Below the pieces are notes generated by a model. The model had not been told where the DNA came from. It saw nothing but the letters and a program-made list of their open reading frames with translations, and ran no database searches. The position numbers were made by a program, and so were the translations under genes. Positions 1-6,791 of a stretch of 9,868 nucleotides of DNA are shown here, one piece after another (the stretch's first letter is position 1; every line of letters begins with the position of its first letter). The stretch is from Lachnospiraceae bacterium (GTDB lineage: Bacteria; Bacillota_A; Clostridia; Lachnospirales; Lachnospiraceae). The stretch spans positions 1-9,868 of the forward strand of contig JAFUEG010000228.1 of assembly GCA_017464045.1 (NCBI GenBank). The letters are read 5' to 3'.

Positions 1-531
1 CGTATCATCCGGCTCAAATGTAACCTTGGTTCCTGTCTTATCAGTCTTTCCGACTTCTTTTAATTTGTAGATTACATGACCTCTCTCATAACGCTGTCTG
101 TACACTTTACCATCACGTGAAACCTCTACCTCAAGCCAGTTAGAAAGTGCATTAACGACGGATGCACCAACTCCGTGAAGACCACCAGATACCTTGTATC
201 CTCCACCGCCGAATTTACCTCCTGCATGAAGTATTGTAAATACAACTTCTACCGCAGGTATTCCTGCCTTTTCATGTATTCCGGTAGGTATACCTCTTCC
301 GTTATCTATAACGGTTATGGTATTGTCAGCATTGATAAATACATTTATTTCCGAACAATAGCCTGCAAGAGCTTCATCCACTGCATTATCAACAATTTCA
401 TATACAAGATGGTGTAAACCTCTTGTAGATGTGCTTCCTATATACATACCGGGTCTTTTTCTAACTGCTTCCAAACCTTCCAAAATTTGGATTTGGTCTG
501 CACCGTAGTTAGTTTCATTTTTGTTACTCAT
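1..531 (-). CDS. gyrB: DNA gyrase subunit B, N-terminal 177 residues (3' end beyond window)
   Basis: GyrB is the ATPase subunit of gyrase, which introduces negative supercoils into DNA together with GyrA. The visible part is the GHKL ATPase domain. It shows [10 protein letters not shown] (residues 45-54, with the Mg-ATP-binding Asn at 49), DNGRGIP (76-82), and the glycine-rich lid [15 protein letters not shown] (116-130). The start is the ATG at 531, preceded by a strong AAGGAGG ribosome site (complement of 537-543) five bases upstream. The reading frame runs open to base 1, so the toprim and C-terminal parts lie outside. It follows recF on the same strand after 72 bp, the usual order in Firmicutes. 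ParE is the only close alternative; the position after recF favours GyrB. Confidence 0.97.
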   Translation of the reverse strand, partial: MSNKNETNYGADQIQILEGLEAVRKRPGMYIGSTSTRGLHHLVYEIVDNAVDEALAGYCSEINVFINADNTITVIDNGRGIPTGIHEKAGIPAVEVVFTILHAGGKFGGGGYKVSGGLHGVGASVVNALSNWLEVEVSRDGKVYRQRYERGHVIYKLKEVGKTDKTGTKVTFEPDDT

Positions 532-574
532 AGTTTCCTCCTTACAAATCATGCCTTTAAAAATTTATGGCATT

Positions 575-609
575 GTATAAGCTGATTATATATTTAAAAC
601 GGCTTATAC
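575..609. other. Inverted repeat in the recF-gyrB gap
   Basis: GTATAAGC at 575-582 is the reverse complement of GCTTATAC at 602-609, giving an 8-bp stem with a 19-base loop that overlaps the recF stop codon. A smaller ATGCC/GGCAT pair lies at 551-555 and 569-573. Either hairpin could tune recF-gyrB read-through or protect mRNA ends. No T-run follows, so it is not a clear terminator. Function is inferred only. Confidence 0.35.
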
Positions 610-1680
610 TATTATCTTTCCCTGCTCAATTTTATAAATCTTATCTATACTTAGTCTTTCTTTTATAAAATCATCATAGCCTGTACAGGTTATAATAGTT
701 TGTATATTGCTTATAGATGACAAAAGAGCATCTCTTCTTTTGGTATCAAGCTCCGACATAACATCATCCAACAAAAGAATCGGATTATCATTTATCAGCC
801 TCTTAACAAGCTCTATTTCCGCAAGTTTAAGAGAAAGTGCAACCGTTCTTTGCTGTCCCTGGGAACCGAATTTTCTCACATCAATATCATTTATCATAAA
901 AATAATATCATCCCTGTGAGGTCCTACCGATGTACTCATCATCCTTATATCCATATTTCTTTTATTACAAAGTTCTATTGCAAAATTATCCTCATATACA
1001 TTTTTATCATAAACCAATCTTAGATTTTCATTACCATTAGTAAGATGTTCGTGTATTTTTCCAATAATCTCATTAATTATATTAATGAAATTATTTCTAT
1101 CCTTAATGATTTTTAAACCATAATCTATAAGCTGACTGTCCCATACATCGAGGATATCCTGGTTTTTACCGTACATATCCTCTTTCAGCTGATTATTTCT
1201 CTGATTTAAAATTTTATTATATGTGGATAAATTATTATAATAAATTCTGTTAAGCTGGCACAATTCCATATCCATAAACCTTCTTCTTTCCGAAGGTCCG
1301 TTTTTTATAATAGACAAATCCTCCGGTGAAAAAAGTATAATATTAATCATGCCAAAAAGGTCTGCCGACCTTTTTATGGGTATCATATCTATAGCTATAC
1401 CCTTGCTTTTATTTTTTCTAAGATGAATATCAATTCTGTGTCCTATATCATTTTTTTTAAGTTCGGTCCTTATATGACTTTCATCTTTTCCAAATTCTAT
1501 AATTTCCTTATCCTTGCTGCCTCTGTGTGACTTTGTTGTAGCAGTCATGTAAATAGCTTCAAGAATATTGGTTTTTCCCTGTGCATTATCTCCGTATAAA
1601 ATATTTATGCCATCAGAAAAATTTATATCTGCATTATCATAGTTACGATAATTATTTAATGCAAGATTTTCTATAAACAT
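604..1680 (-). CDS. recF: DNA replication and repair protein RecF
   Basis: RecF is an SMC/ABC-like ATPase that binds gapped DNA and, with RecO and RecR, helps load RecA at stalled forks. At 358 residues it is of normal family length. The Walker A motif is GDNAQGKT (30-37), the ABC signature region is SQGQQRT (about 273-279), and the Walker B is LLLDDVMSELD (about 301-311). The N-terminal MFIENLALNNYRNY is typical of RecF. The start is the ATG at 1680, with only a weak purine-rich ribosome site upstream (GGAAAG). This, and the 18-bp gap after the S4 gene, suggest translation is helped by upstream ribosomes. It lies in the dnaN-S4-recF-gyrB operon order. Confidence 0.97.
   Translation of the reverse strand: MFIENLALNNYRNYDNADINFSDGINILYGDNAQGKTNILEAIYMTATTKSHRGSKDKEIIEFGKDESHIRTELKKNDIGHRIDIHLRKNKSKGIAIDMIPIKRSADLFGMINIILFSPEDLSIIKNGPSERRRFMDMELCQLNRIYYNNLSTYNKILNQRNNQLKEDMYGKNQDILDVWDSQLIDYGLKIIKDRNNFINIINEIIGKIHEHLTNGNENLRLVYDKNVYEDNFAIELCNKRNMDIRMMSTSVGPHRDDIIFMINDIDVRKFGSQGQQRTVALSLKLAEIELVKRLINDNPILLLDDVMSELDTKRRDALLSSISNIQTIITCTGYDDFIKERLSIDKIYKIEQGKIIV
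1222..1230 (-). other. Perfect DnaA-box sequence inside recF
   Basis: The minus strand reads TTATCCACA, a full match to the consensus DnaA box, within codons for Leu-Ser-Thr-Tyr of recF. It is a single isolated site, so it could be chance in AT-rich coding DNA. Confidence 0.4.
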
Positions 1681-1698
1681 TATATTTCACTTTCCAAA

Positions 1699-1917
1699 CT
1701 ATTTTTGTATGCTTATAACTTCATCGTCAAAGCGTACTTCCATTCCATCATAAAGCTTTCTTCCTCTTCTTGTTTCAACCTCTCCATCCACAAGAACAAG
1801 ACCCTGTATTATAAGCTCCTTTGCATCTAAACCTGAATCTGCAACTCCGGTAGCCTTAAGAGCCTGTCCAAGCTTTATAAATTCTTCTCCATCTCTTATT
1901 TTTAATATGTGATTCAT
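1699..1917 (-). CDS. yaaA: S4-domain RNA-binding protein of the YaaA/RlbA family
   Basis: This small protein (72 residues) is built around one S4 RNA-binding domain. The region around residues 14-60 carries the family pattern, including LGQALKATG, DSGLDAKELI and GLVLVDGEVETRRGRKLYDG. In Bacillus subtilis the gene between dnaN and recF is yaaA (renamed rlbA), linked to ribosome assembly or binding; that role is family knowledge, not visible here. The start is the ATG at 1917, preceded by GAGGTAA about seven bases upstream. It lies 48 bp after dnaN and 18 bp before recF on the same strand, so co-transcription is likely. The length and position fit the family exactly. Confidence 0.93.
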   Translation of the reverse strand: MNHILKIRDGEEFIKLGQALKATGVADSGLDAKELIIQGLVLVDGEVETRRGRKLYDGMEVRFDDEVISIQK

Positions 1918-1965
1918 ATAAATTACCTCATAATAATTACATCAATCTAAGAAACGGCTGCTGTT

Positions 1966-3081
1966 TTAGTATGCATCTGCATTGATATTTACAGGTAAAA
2001 TTACATATATGTAATCCTCAGCATCATTTTTGATGATACATGGTGACTTGGAATCTCTCATATAAACCGTAATATCTTCATCATCAATAACTCTTAAAAC
2101 ATCCATTAAAAATCTTGGATTAAAGCCGATGATTAGCTCATCACCTTCTTTATTAATCTCGATTTCCTCATTCATGGAACCCATAAGAGTATCAACCTTA
2201 AGATACATGATATTGTCATTTTTAATACTCATAACTATAGGCTTCTTATCCGATTCCTTAATAAGAAGTGATGCTCTGTCTATACAATTTAAAAATTCCT
2301 TGTTATTTACATTAAGCTTAATCTTATGATCCATGGAAAGCATCTGGACTATCTTAAAATACTCACCTTCTATAAGACGTGATACAACAAGTGTATTTTC
2401 AAATTCAAATAAAATATGTCTGTCAGAGAAATAGATATTAACCATATCATCTACTCCTCCGTCAATTATTTTTGATAAATCACTGAGAGTCTTACCCGGA
2501 ACAACAACCTTAGTATCCTCTATATTGGAATCAATTTCAACATTTCTCATAGATATTCTGTGTCCGTCAAGAGAAACAACTGTAAGCTTTCCATCCTTTA
2601 CCTCAAAAAGTTCACCTGTCATAAGCTTATTATTTTCATTATCTGAAATCGAAAAAATAGTCTGTCTTATAACTTCCTTTAAAGTAAACTGTGAAATATT
2701 TATACCCTTACCCTTTTCTATCTCAGGAAGTTCTGTAAAATCATCACCGGATTTTGAGGGAATACTAAATTTGGATTTTTCACATCTAATAATAGTTTTA
2801 TAATCCTCAGTTGATTCTATAAATACTTCACTGTCAGGAAGCTTTCTTATAATATCAGTGAAAATCTTAGCTTCTATAGCTATTCTTCCCATCTCTACAA
2901 CGTCACCATCAAGTATAGTTTCTATACCTAATTCCAAATCATTAGCTGTAAGTTTAATTTTATCTGCATATACTTCAATTAAAATACATTCAAGTATAGG
3001 CATGGTTGTCTTGGTTGAAACTGCTTTAGAGACAATATTTAAAGCAGATAAAAGATTTGACTTTGAACATTTGATTTTCAT
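1966..3081 (-). CDS. dnaN: DNA polymerase III beta sliding clamp
   Basis: DnaN forms the ring-shaped dimer that tethers DNA polymerase III to DNA and also recruits ligase, MutS and other partners. At 371 residues it has the normal clamp length. It opens with MKIKCSKSNLLSALNIVSKAVS, followed by the characteristic TTMPILECILIE segment (about 25-36), and has VSLDGHRISMRN in the middle domain and GFNPRFLMDVLR in the third domain. The C-terminus ends ILPVNINADAY; the usual clamp ending is closer to LPMRL, so the extreme tail diverges. The ATG at 3081 is preceded by AAGGGAG (complement of 3094-3100). It is the first gene leftward from the putative origin, in the place where dnaA would normally precede it. 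Confidence 0.97.
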   Translation of the reverse strand: MKIKCSKSNLLSALNIVSKAVSTKTTMPILECILIEVYADKIKLTANDLELGIETILDGDVVEMGRIAIEAKIFTDIIRKLPDSEVFIESTEDYKTIIRCEKSKFSIPSKSGDDFTELPEIEKGKGINISQFTLKEVIRQTIFSISDNENNKLMTGELFEVKDGKLTVVSLDGHRISMRNVEIDSNIEDTKVVVPGKTLSDLSKIIDGGVDDMVNIYFSDRHILFEFENTLVVSRLIEGEYFKIVQMLSMDHKIKLNVNNKEFLNCIDRASLLIKESDKKPIVMSIKNDNIMYLKVDTLMGSMNEEIEINKEGDELIIGFNPRFLMDVLRVIDDEDITVYMRDSKSPCIIKNDAEDYIYVILPVNINADAY

Positions 3082-3109
3082 AATAAAATTTTACTCCCTT
3101 CATGATGGA

Positions 3110-3147
3110 CGCGCGCGATATAAATATATATATAATAAATTAGTATA
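3110..3147 (-). promoter_or_regulatory. dnaN leader with CG4 tract and AT alternation; possible -10
   Basis: CGCGCGCG at 3110-3117 abuts a long alternating AT tract (3118-3136). On the minus strand TATACT (complement of 3142-3147) could be a -10 element for dnaN, but I see no convincing -35 at the right distance, so the promoter assignment is weak. The CG run stands out in DNA that is otherwise almost only A and T. Confidence 0.3.
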
Positions 3148-3493
3148 ATTATTATTAATGGATGTGGATTTGTACATAAGTCCCTTAATGTCATGATTTT
3201 ACTTACTTTAAGGGTGTTAAAAAAATGTTGTTTATCTTAAACTTTAATGTTAATTTTTGTTGATTATTTTTCCATTCAAACCCACTCGCACACCTATCAA
3301 ATATAATACTACAAATTGGTATATTTAGCAAGAAATTTAATTATATTTTGAATGTTTAAAAGGAAGGTTTAAGGAAATAATTTTAATGTTAAAAGATGAG
3401 TATATAAATATTAATAAAAAGAATGTTATCGAAAAATATATATTGATGTATGCGTAAATAATTTATGTAAAGTAAAAAAAAATTTACCACTAG

Positions 3494-3502
3494 TTATACA
3501 CA
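3494..3502 (+). other. DnaA box
   Basis: TTATACACA fits the relaxed DnaA-box consensus TTATNCACA. It lies within the 15-bp direct repeat shared with the box at 3571-3579. Confidence 0.6.
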
Positions 3503-3559
3503 TTTTGAAAAATGGTATATTTACTAAAAAAAATGAAAAATCAACATTAAATTAGTAAG

Positions 3560-3591
3560 TTATCCACAGGTTATACACATTTTGTGGAAAA
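3560..3591. other. DnaA-box cluster of oriC
   Basis: A perfect TTATCCACA (3560-3568) is followed 11 bp later, start to start, by TTATACACA (3571-3579), both on the plus strand. A near-match follows in the opposite orientation (TGTGGAAAA, 3583-3591; complement TTTTCCACA). The 11-bp spacing is about one helical turn, placing DnaA protomers on the same face. This is the strongest candidate core for DnaA loading in the window. Confidence 0.75.
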
Positions 3592-3637
3592 AGTTATGTA
3601 AATTTAATTAAAAAAGTTACATTTTCATTAAAAGATA

Positions 3638-3646
3638 GTGGATAAA
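3638..3646 (-). other. DnaA-box near-match
   Basis: The minus strand reads TTATCCACT, 8 of 9 matches to the consensus. It lies between the main box cluster and the rpmH promoter. Confidence 0.45.
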
Positions 3647-3650
3647 AATT

Positions 3651-3683
3651 TCATATAAAAAAGTAAAAACTCATATAAAAAAG
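3651..3683. repeat. 13-bp direct repeat, 20-bp period
   Basis: TCATATAAAAAAG occurs at 3651-3663 and again at 3671-3683. It sits between the DnaA boxes and the rpmH promoter in pure AT-rich DNA and could form part of the duplex-unwinding region or an upstream promoter element. Only the repeat itself is directly seen. Confidence 0.5.
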
Positions 3684-3705
3684 AGATGATTAGGTCAAAA
3701 ATTGC

Positions 3706-3734
3706 TTGACTAATGGTGTTTTTCTACATATAAT
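3706..3734 (+). promoter_or_regulatory. Sigma-A-type promoter for rpmH-rnpA operon
   Basis: TTGACT (3706-3711) and TATAAT (3729-3734) are separated by exactly 17 bp, an almost ideal housekeeping promoter. It lies 58 bp upstream of rpmH. The -35 overlaps a GTCAA/TTGAC inverted repeat (3694-3698 and 3706-3710), which might be a regulator or DnaA-independent binding site. Confidence 0.85.
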
Positions 3735-3743
3735 AGGCAAAGG

Positions 3744-3759
3744 TGTCTTTAAAAAGACA
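3744..3759 (+). promoter_or_regulatory. Small leader hairpin in the rpmH 5' UTR
   Basis: TGTCTTT (3744-3750) and AAAGACA (3753-3759) are perfect inverted arms. In RNA the inner pairs would open to leave a 5-bp stem with a 6-base loop. It sits at or near the start of the transcript and may stabilise the mRNA; that role is inferred. Confidence 0.4.
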
Positions 3760-3791
3760 TTAATAATAAGAAGAAAAGGAGGAATACCATT

Positions 3792-3926
3792 ATGAAGATG
3801 ACATTTCAGCCAAAGAAGAGACAGCGTTCAAAGGTTCATGGATTCAGAAAAAGAATGAGTACAGCTAACGGAAGAAAAGTATTGGCCGCAAGAAGAGCAA
3901 AAGGTAGAAAGCAGTTATCAGCGTAG
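3792..3926 (+). CDS. rpmH: 50S ribosomal protein L34
   Basis: L34 is a small, very basic protein of the large ribosomal subunit. The product has 44 residues, the normal length. It begins [18 protein letters not shown] and continues with the hallmark [17 protein letters not shown] and a lysine/arginine-rich tail ending KQLSA. The ATG at 3792 follows a consensus AAGGAGG ribosome site (3776-3782) by nine bases. It is the first gene of the rightward operon after the putative origin, behind a near-consensus promoter. A terminator-like hairpin overlaps its stop codon and would make its transcript more abundant than the rnpA message, in keeping with the greater need for L34. Identification is essentially certain despite the short length. 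Confidence 0.98.
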   Translation: MKMTFQPKKRQRSKVHGFRKRMSTANGRKVLAARRAKGRKQLSA

Positions 3927-3956
3927 GTCACTAAAAATAAGTGACCTTTTGTTTTT
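3925..3956 (+). terminator. Intrinsic terminator/attenuator between rpmH and rnpA
   Basis: AGGTCACT (3925-3932) pairs perfectly with AGTGACCT (3940-3947) around a 7-base A-rich loop, and the T-rich run TTTGTTTTT follows. The 5' arm overlaps the rpmH stop codon. Because rnpA starts 25 bp later without its own obvious promoter, this is probably a partial terminator that lowers rnpA expression relative to rpmH. Confidence 0.8.
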
Positions 3957-3981
3957 CAGAAAGTTTAATTTGGAGAAAAGT

Positions 3982-4350
3982 ATGAAAAACATTGTGACAC
4001 TTAAAAACAGCAGAGAGTTTGGCATGGTGTATAACCAAAAAGAATCGTATGCCAATAAGTATTTAGTGATGTATCTAAGATCCAACGACTTGGATTACAG
4101 TAGAATCGGAATCTCTGTTAGTAAAAAGGTTGGAAATAGTGTGGTCAGGCATCGAATAGTAAGATTAATAAGAGAAAGTTACAGACTTAACAAAGAAAGA
4201 ATTAAAGATGGATATGATATTGTTATTGTTGCAAGAGTAACTGCAAAGGGCAAGAATTATCATGACATTGAAAGTGCATTTATGCATCTTGCAAAATTGC
4301 ATCATATAATTAAGGAAAATGATGAAAAAGATATGTATAGCACTAATTAA
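3982..4350 (+). CDS. rnpA: Ribonuclease P protein component
   Basis: RnpA is the protein cofactor of RNase P, which with its catalytic RNA removes 5' leaders from precursor tRNAs. The product has 122 residues, a normal length. The basic motif region reads [20 protein letters not shown] (about 47-66). Most homologues have Arg-Asn-Arg at the RNR motif, with a Lys two residues on; here it is Arg-His-Arg (56-58) followed by Ile-Val. The ATG at 3982 has GGAG at 3972-3975, six bases upstream; an in-frame TTG at 3949 lies in the terminator T-run and is a less likely start. It overlaps yidD by 32 bp, implying coupled expression. Identification rests on the conserved basic helix and the rpmH-rnpA-yidD order. 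Confidence 0.95.
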   Translation: MKNIVTLKNSREFGMVYNQKESYANKYLVMYLRSNDLDYSRIGISVSKKVGNSVVRHRIVRLIRESYRLNKERIKDGYDIVIVARVTAKGKNYHDIESAFMHLAKLHHIIKENDEKDMYSTN

Positions 4351-4534
4351 ATTTTATAGAAAAAATATTTCACCTTATAAGAAATATGGTTCATGCAGAT
4401 ATACTCCTACATGTTCACAGTATGCTCTTGAAGCGTATGAAAAATATGGCTTTTTTAAAGGAACATTACTTACTGTTTGGAGAATATTAAGATGCAATCC
4501 ATTTTCAAAGGGTGGATACGATCCTGTACCATAG
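4319..4534 (+). CDS. yidD: Membrane protein insertion efficiency factor YidD
   Basis: YidD is a small protein on the inner face of the membrane that assists insertion of membrane proteins by YidC; the exact mechanism is not settled in the family. The product has 70-71 residues. It carries the family core [20 protein letters not shown] (about 25-44, with two conserved cysteines), followed by [18 protein letters not shown] with a third cysteine. Two adjacent ATGs at 4319 and 4322 are possible starts; AAGG (4312-4315) is spaced a little better for the second. It overlaps rnpA by 32 bp and ends 19 bp before yidC, so all three are probably translated from one message. Homology is unmistakable. Confidence 0.96.
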   Translation: MMKKICIALIKFYRKNISPYKKYGSCRYTPTCSQYALEAYEKYGFFKGTLLTVWRILRCNPFSKGGYDPVP

Positions 4535-4553
4535 GTTTAATTCGGAGGAAAAT

Positions 4554-5834
4554 ATGTTTTTAACACAGCAAGGTGGATTTATTATCAAACCGATTGCTAA
4601 ATTATTTGGATTAATATTTGGACTTATTTATAATGTGTTTGATAATTTCGGAATAGTAAGTATTGGATTTGTTATAATCATATTTACTATCCTTATAAGA
4701 TTATGTTTGATTCCACTCATGTTTAAGTCAAACAAATCTTCAAAAATTACAGCTTATATTCAACCGGAAATGAATAAGATAACTAAGAAATATAAGGGTA
4801 AGAAAGATCAGGAATCTATGATGGCTCAACAGCGTGAGATGAGAGATCTTCAGGAAAAGTATGGAGTAAATATGACAGGAAGCTGTCTCACGGCTCTCAT
4901 ACAGATGCCAATATTCTTAGCGCTTTATCGAGTTATACAAAATGTACCTGCTTATGTAGGTAAAGTAAAAGATCTTTATATTAATATAGCTGAATCAATA
5001 CATGCTAATGATAAAGCTATAGAAGCATTAAATAATTTTAAGTCAGATGAATATAGTTCCTACTTTGTAGGTATTAAATCATCAACAGACAGTATAAATG
5101 GAATTATAGATGTTTTAGCTAAGTTTCCTTCAAATGCTTGGGATGACTTTAAAAAAACAGTTACAGATTTTCCGGATGTAATTTCAGAAATTAATAAAAA
5201 TCAGAAAATCATAGTAAAAGTTAATAGTTTTATTGGAGGAATAGATTTATCAGTTTCTCCATCACAAGCATTACGTGCAGGAACAACAGTAGCTATTTTA
5301 ATTCCTATATTGTCATTGTTATTTCAGTTTTTGAGTATGAAAGCTACACCTCAACAAAGTTCAGGTGATCCTGCTCAGGAACAAAGTATGAAGATGATGA
5401 AGGGAATGATGTATGTATTTCCTATTATGTCTTTCTTTATAACTTTTACAGTACCTGCCGGACTTGGTTTATATTGGGCAACAGGTTCATTTATAAGTTT
5501 TCTTACTTCTGTAGGAATTAATGCTTATTTTAAACATTGTGATATGGACAAGCTTATAGAAAAGTCTAAGGAAAAAGCTGCTATTAAAATTGCAAAAAGA
5601 AAAGCATCAGGCAAGAAATCATTTATGGAAAGAATGAATGAAGCTGCTTATGGTAGCCAGGATGCAAGTTCTAATTCAAGGGTTAACAGTAATATAGCAT
5701 CCCAGAGTTTAAAAAGTTATTCATCCAATACAATGTCAAAAAATAACAATGGAGTAAAGTATAGACAAGGAAGTCTTGCAGCAAAGGCAAATGTTATGCA
5801 AAGGTATAATGATAAAAATGGAGGAAATGATTAA
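4554..5834 (+). CDS. yidC: YidC/Oxa1-family membrane protein insertase
   Basis: YidC inserts and folds membrane proteins, alone or with SecYEG. The protein has 426 residues, well beyond the roughly 260 of Bacillus SpoIIIJ. The first conserved transmembrane helix, about residues 33-57, contains the positively charged groove residue Arg49 in TILIRLCLIPL. It is followed by the cytoplasmic coiled hairpin (about 58-104) and a second helix with LIQMPIFLALYRVI. Roughly residues 140-235 form an extra polar external insertion before the last helices (about 240-330), which include VFPIMSFFITFTVPAGLGLYW. The C-terminal 99 residues are basic, then Ser/Asn-rich. I see no lipobox cysteine near the N-terminus. 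The ATG at 4554 follows GGAGG (4544-4548); a GTG at 4512 inside yidD is less likely. Confidence 0.96.
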   Translation: MFLTQQGGFIIKPIAKLFGLIFGLIYNVFDNFGIVSIGFVIIIFTILIRLCLIPLMFKSNKSSKITAYIQPEMNKITKKYKGKKDQESMMAQQREMRDLQEKYGVNMTGSCLTALIQMPIFLALYRVIQNVPAYVGKVKDLYINIAESIHANDKAIEALNNFKSDEYSSYFVGIKSSTDSINGIIDVLAKFPSNAWDDFKKTVTDFPDVISEINKNQKIIVKVNSFIGGIDLSVSPSQALRAGTTVAILIPILSLLFQFLSMKATPQQSSGDPAQEQSMKMMKGMMYVFPIMSFFITFTVPAGLGLYWATGSFISFLTSVGINAYFKHCDMDKLIEKSKEKAAIKIAKRKASGKKSFMERMNEAAYGSQDASSNSRVNSNIASQSLKSYSSNTMSKNNNGVKYRQGSLAAKANVMQRYNDKNGGND

Positions 5835-6460
5835 TGGAGTATAAAGAATTCAAAGCTAAGACAGTAGAAGAAGCAATTACTGCTGCATCTTTGGAATTCG
5901 GTGTTGCCAGTGAGGACCTTGATTATGAGGTAGTTGAAAAAGGAAGTACAGGTTTTCTTGGGTTAGGTTCTAAACCGGCAATTATCAATGCCAGAAAGAA
6001 AGAATCTTTCATAGATGATATAAAAGAATATCTTGATAATTTATTTAAAGCAATGGATATCGAAACTAATATAAATATTGATTTTGATGAAGCTGAAGGA
6101 ACAATGAATATTGATCTCGAAGGACCTGATATGGGTATCCTTATAGGTAAGAGAGGACAAACACTTGATGCACTTCAATATCTCATAAGTTTATTCGTAA
6201 ATAAGAAAAGTGAGTCTTATATAAGAGTTAAACTTGATACTGAAAATTATCGTGCCAGAAGAAAAGATACTCTTGAGAACCTTGCGAGAAACATAGCTTT
6301 TAAGGTTAAGAGAACAAGAAGAACATTTACACTCGAACCTATGAATCCTTATGAGAGAAGAATTATTCACTCAGCATTACAAAATGACAAATACGTTGCA
6401 ACCAGAAGTGAAGGCGAAGAGCCTTACCGTAAGGTTGTGGTATATCTTAAAAAAGCTTAA
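5834..6460 (+). CDS. khpB: RNA-binding protein KhpB (Jag/EloR), Jag-N, KH and R3H domains
   Basis: KhpB is a cytoplasmic RNA-binding protein that partners with KhpA and, in streptococci, affects cell elongation and division. The 208 residues hold a Jag-N domain (1-55, with GSTGFLGLGSKPA at 37-49), a KH domain with the GKRG loop at 105-108 in MGILIGKRGQTLDALQYL, and a C-terminal R3H domain with Arg175-xxx-His179 in YERRIIHSAL. The start ATG shares its A with the yidC stop codon (TAATG at 5832-5836), so translation is coupled. GGAGG at 5820-5824 serves as ribosome site. It is the last gene of the rightward operon. A short CTTCG/CGAAG hairpin (6462-6477) follows without a T-run, so transcripts probably continue into the repeat region. 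Confidence 0.95.
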   Translation: MEYKEFKAKTVEEAITAASLEFGVASEDLDYEVVEKGSTGFLGLGSKPAIINARKKESFIDDIKEYLDNLFKAMDIETNINIDFDEAEGTMNIDLEGPDMGILIGKRGQTLDALQYLISLFVNKKSESYIRVKLDTENYRARRKDTLENLARNIAFKVKRTRRTFTLEPMNPYERRIIHSALQNDKYVATRSEGEEPYRKVVVYLKKA

Positions 6461-6484
6461 ACTTCGGTTTATCGAAGAGAGTGG

Positions 6485-6788
6485 GTGTCCTGTTATCACT
6501 TATACATGACTTATACCATTTTAAGTTTACTATATGAAAAGTATATGAAAAGGCTGATACACAACTATCCAGCAATTTGTGAAATAAATAAGCTCAAATC
6601 CTTTATAGGTGCTAAAAATCGAAAACTCGCTACGCTCAAACAGTTCGATTTTTTAAAACACCTATTTCGGATTTTCGCTTTTGATTTTACACAAATCGGG
6701 ATAACTGTTGTTGTATCAGCCTTTTCTTATACTTTTCGTAATCTAAATTATCAGGGTGTGAGTCATGTATAAGTGATAAAAGGACATC
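6485..6788. repeat. ~300-bp imperfect palindrome (fold-back or MITE-like element)
   Basis: The two halves are reverse complements about a centre near 6635. Outer arms TTATCACTTATACATGACT (6493-6511) and its complement (6761-6779) match over 19 bp. Middle arms at 6536-6561 and 6712-6737 match at 25 of 26 positions. Inner arms AAAAATCGAA (6614-6623) and TTCGATTTTT (6644-6653) flank the tip, which holds CTCGCTACGCTCAA. Between the arms, similarity continues imperfectly, so the whole could fold as one long hairpin. No transposase is present and no clear target-site duplication is seen. Possibilities are a miniature inverted-repeat element, a structured RNA, or a fold-back relic of an insertion. 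An open frame of 95 codons across it looks fortuitous. Confidence 0.8.
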
Positions 6789-6791
6789 TGC

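Larger units (their letters stand above)
3082..3705. other. Probable chromosomal replication origin (oriC), AT-rich intergenic region
   Basis: This gene-free stretch separates leftward dnaN from rightward rpmH, the position where oriC lies in many Firmicutes. It is extremely AT-rich and contains DnaA-box matches concentrated at 3494-3646. A 15-bp direct repeat, GTTATACACATTTTG, occurs at 3493-3507 and 3570-3584. The motif GGTATATTTA occurs at 3318-3327 and 3514-3523. CCCTTAA/TTAAGGG form an inverted repeat at 3182-3214. Weaker box-like sites lie near dnaN (3163-3171 and 3171-3179). No open reading frame of substance is present. I cannot pinpoint the unwinding element. Divergent gene orientation supports bidirectional replication from here. 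Confidence 0.8.

Noticed and set aside
386..394. TTATCAACA DnaA-like site in gyrB
   Set aside because: An 8-of-9 match that encodes the conserved Ile-Val-Asp-Asn of the ATPase motif, so protein constraint explains it.
3949..3981. Extended rnpA start at TTG 3949
   Set aside because: The codon lies in the T-run of the rpmH terminator, whereas the ATG at 3982 has a well-spaced GGAG.
4512..4553. Extended yidC start at GTG 4512
   Set aside because: It would lie within yidD without a ribosome site; the ATG at 4554 has a GGAGG five bases upstream.
6485..6772. Open reading frame of 95 codons, plus strand
   Set aside because: It spans both arms of the long palindrome, has no ribosome site, and its composition follows the inverted repeat. 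It is best explained as fortuitous.
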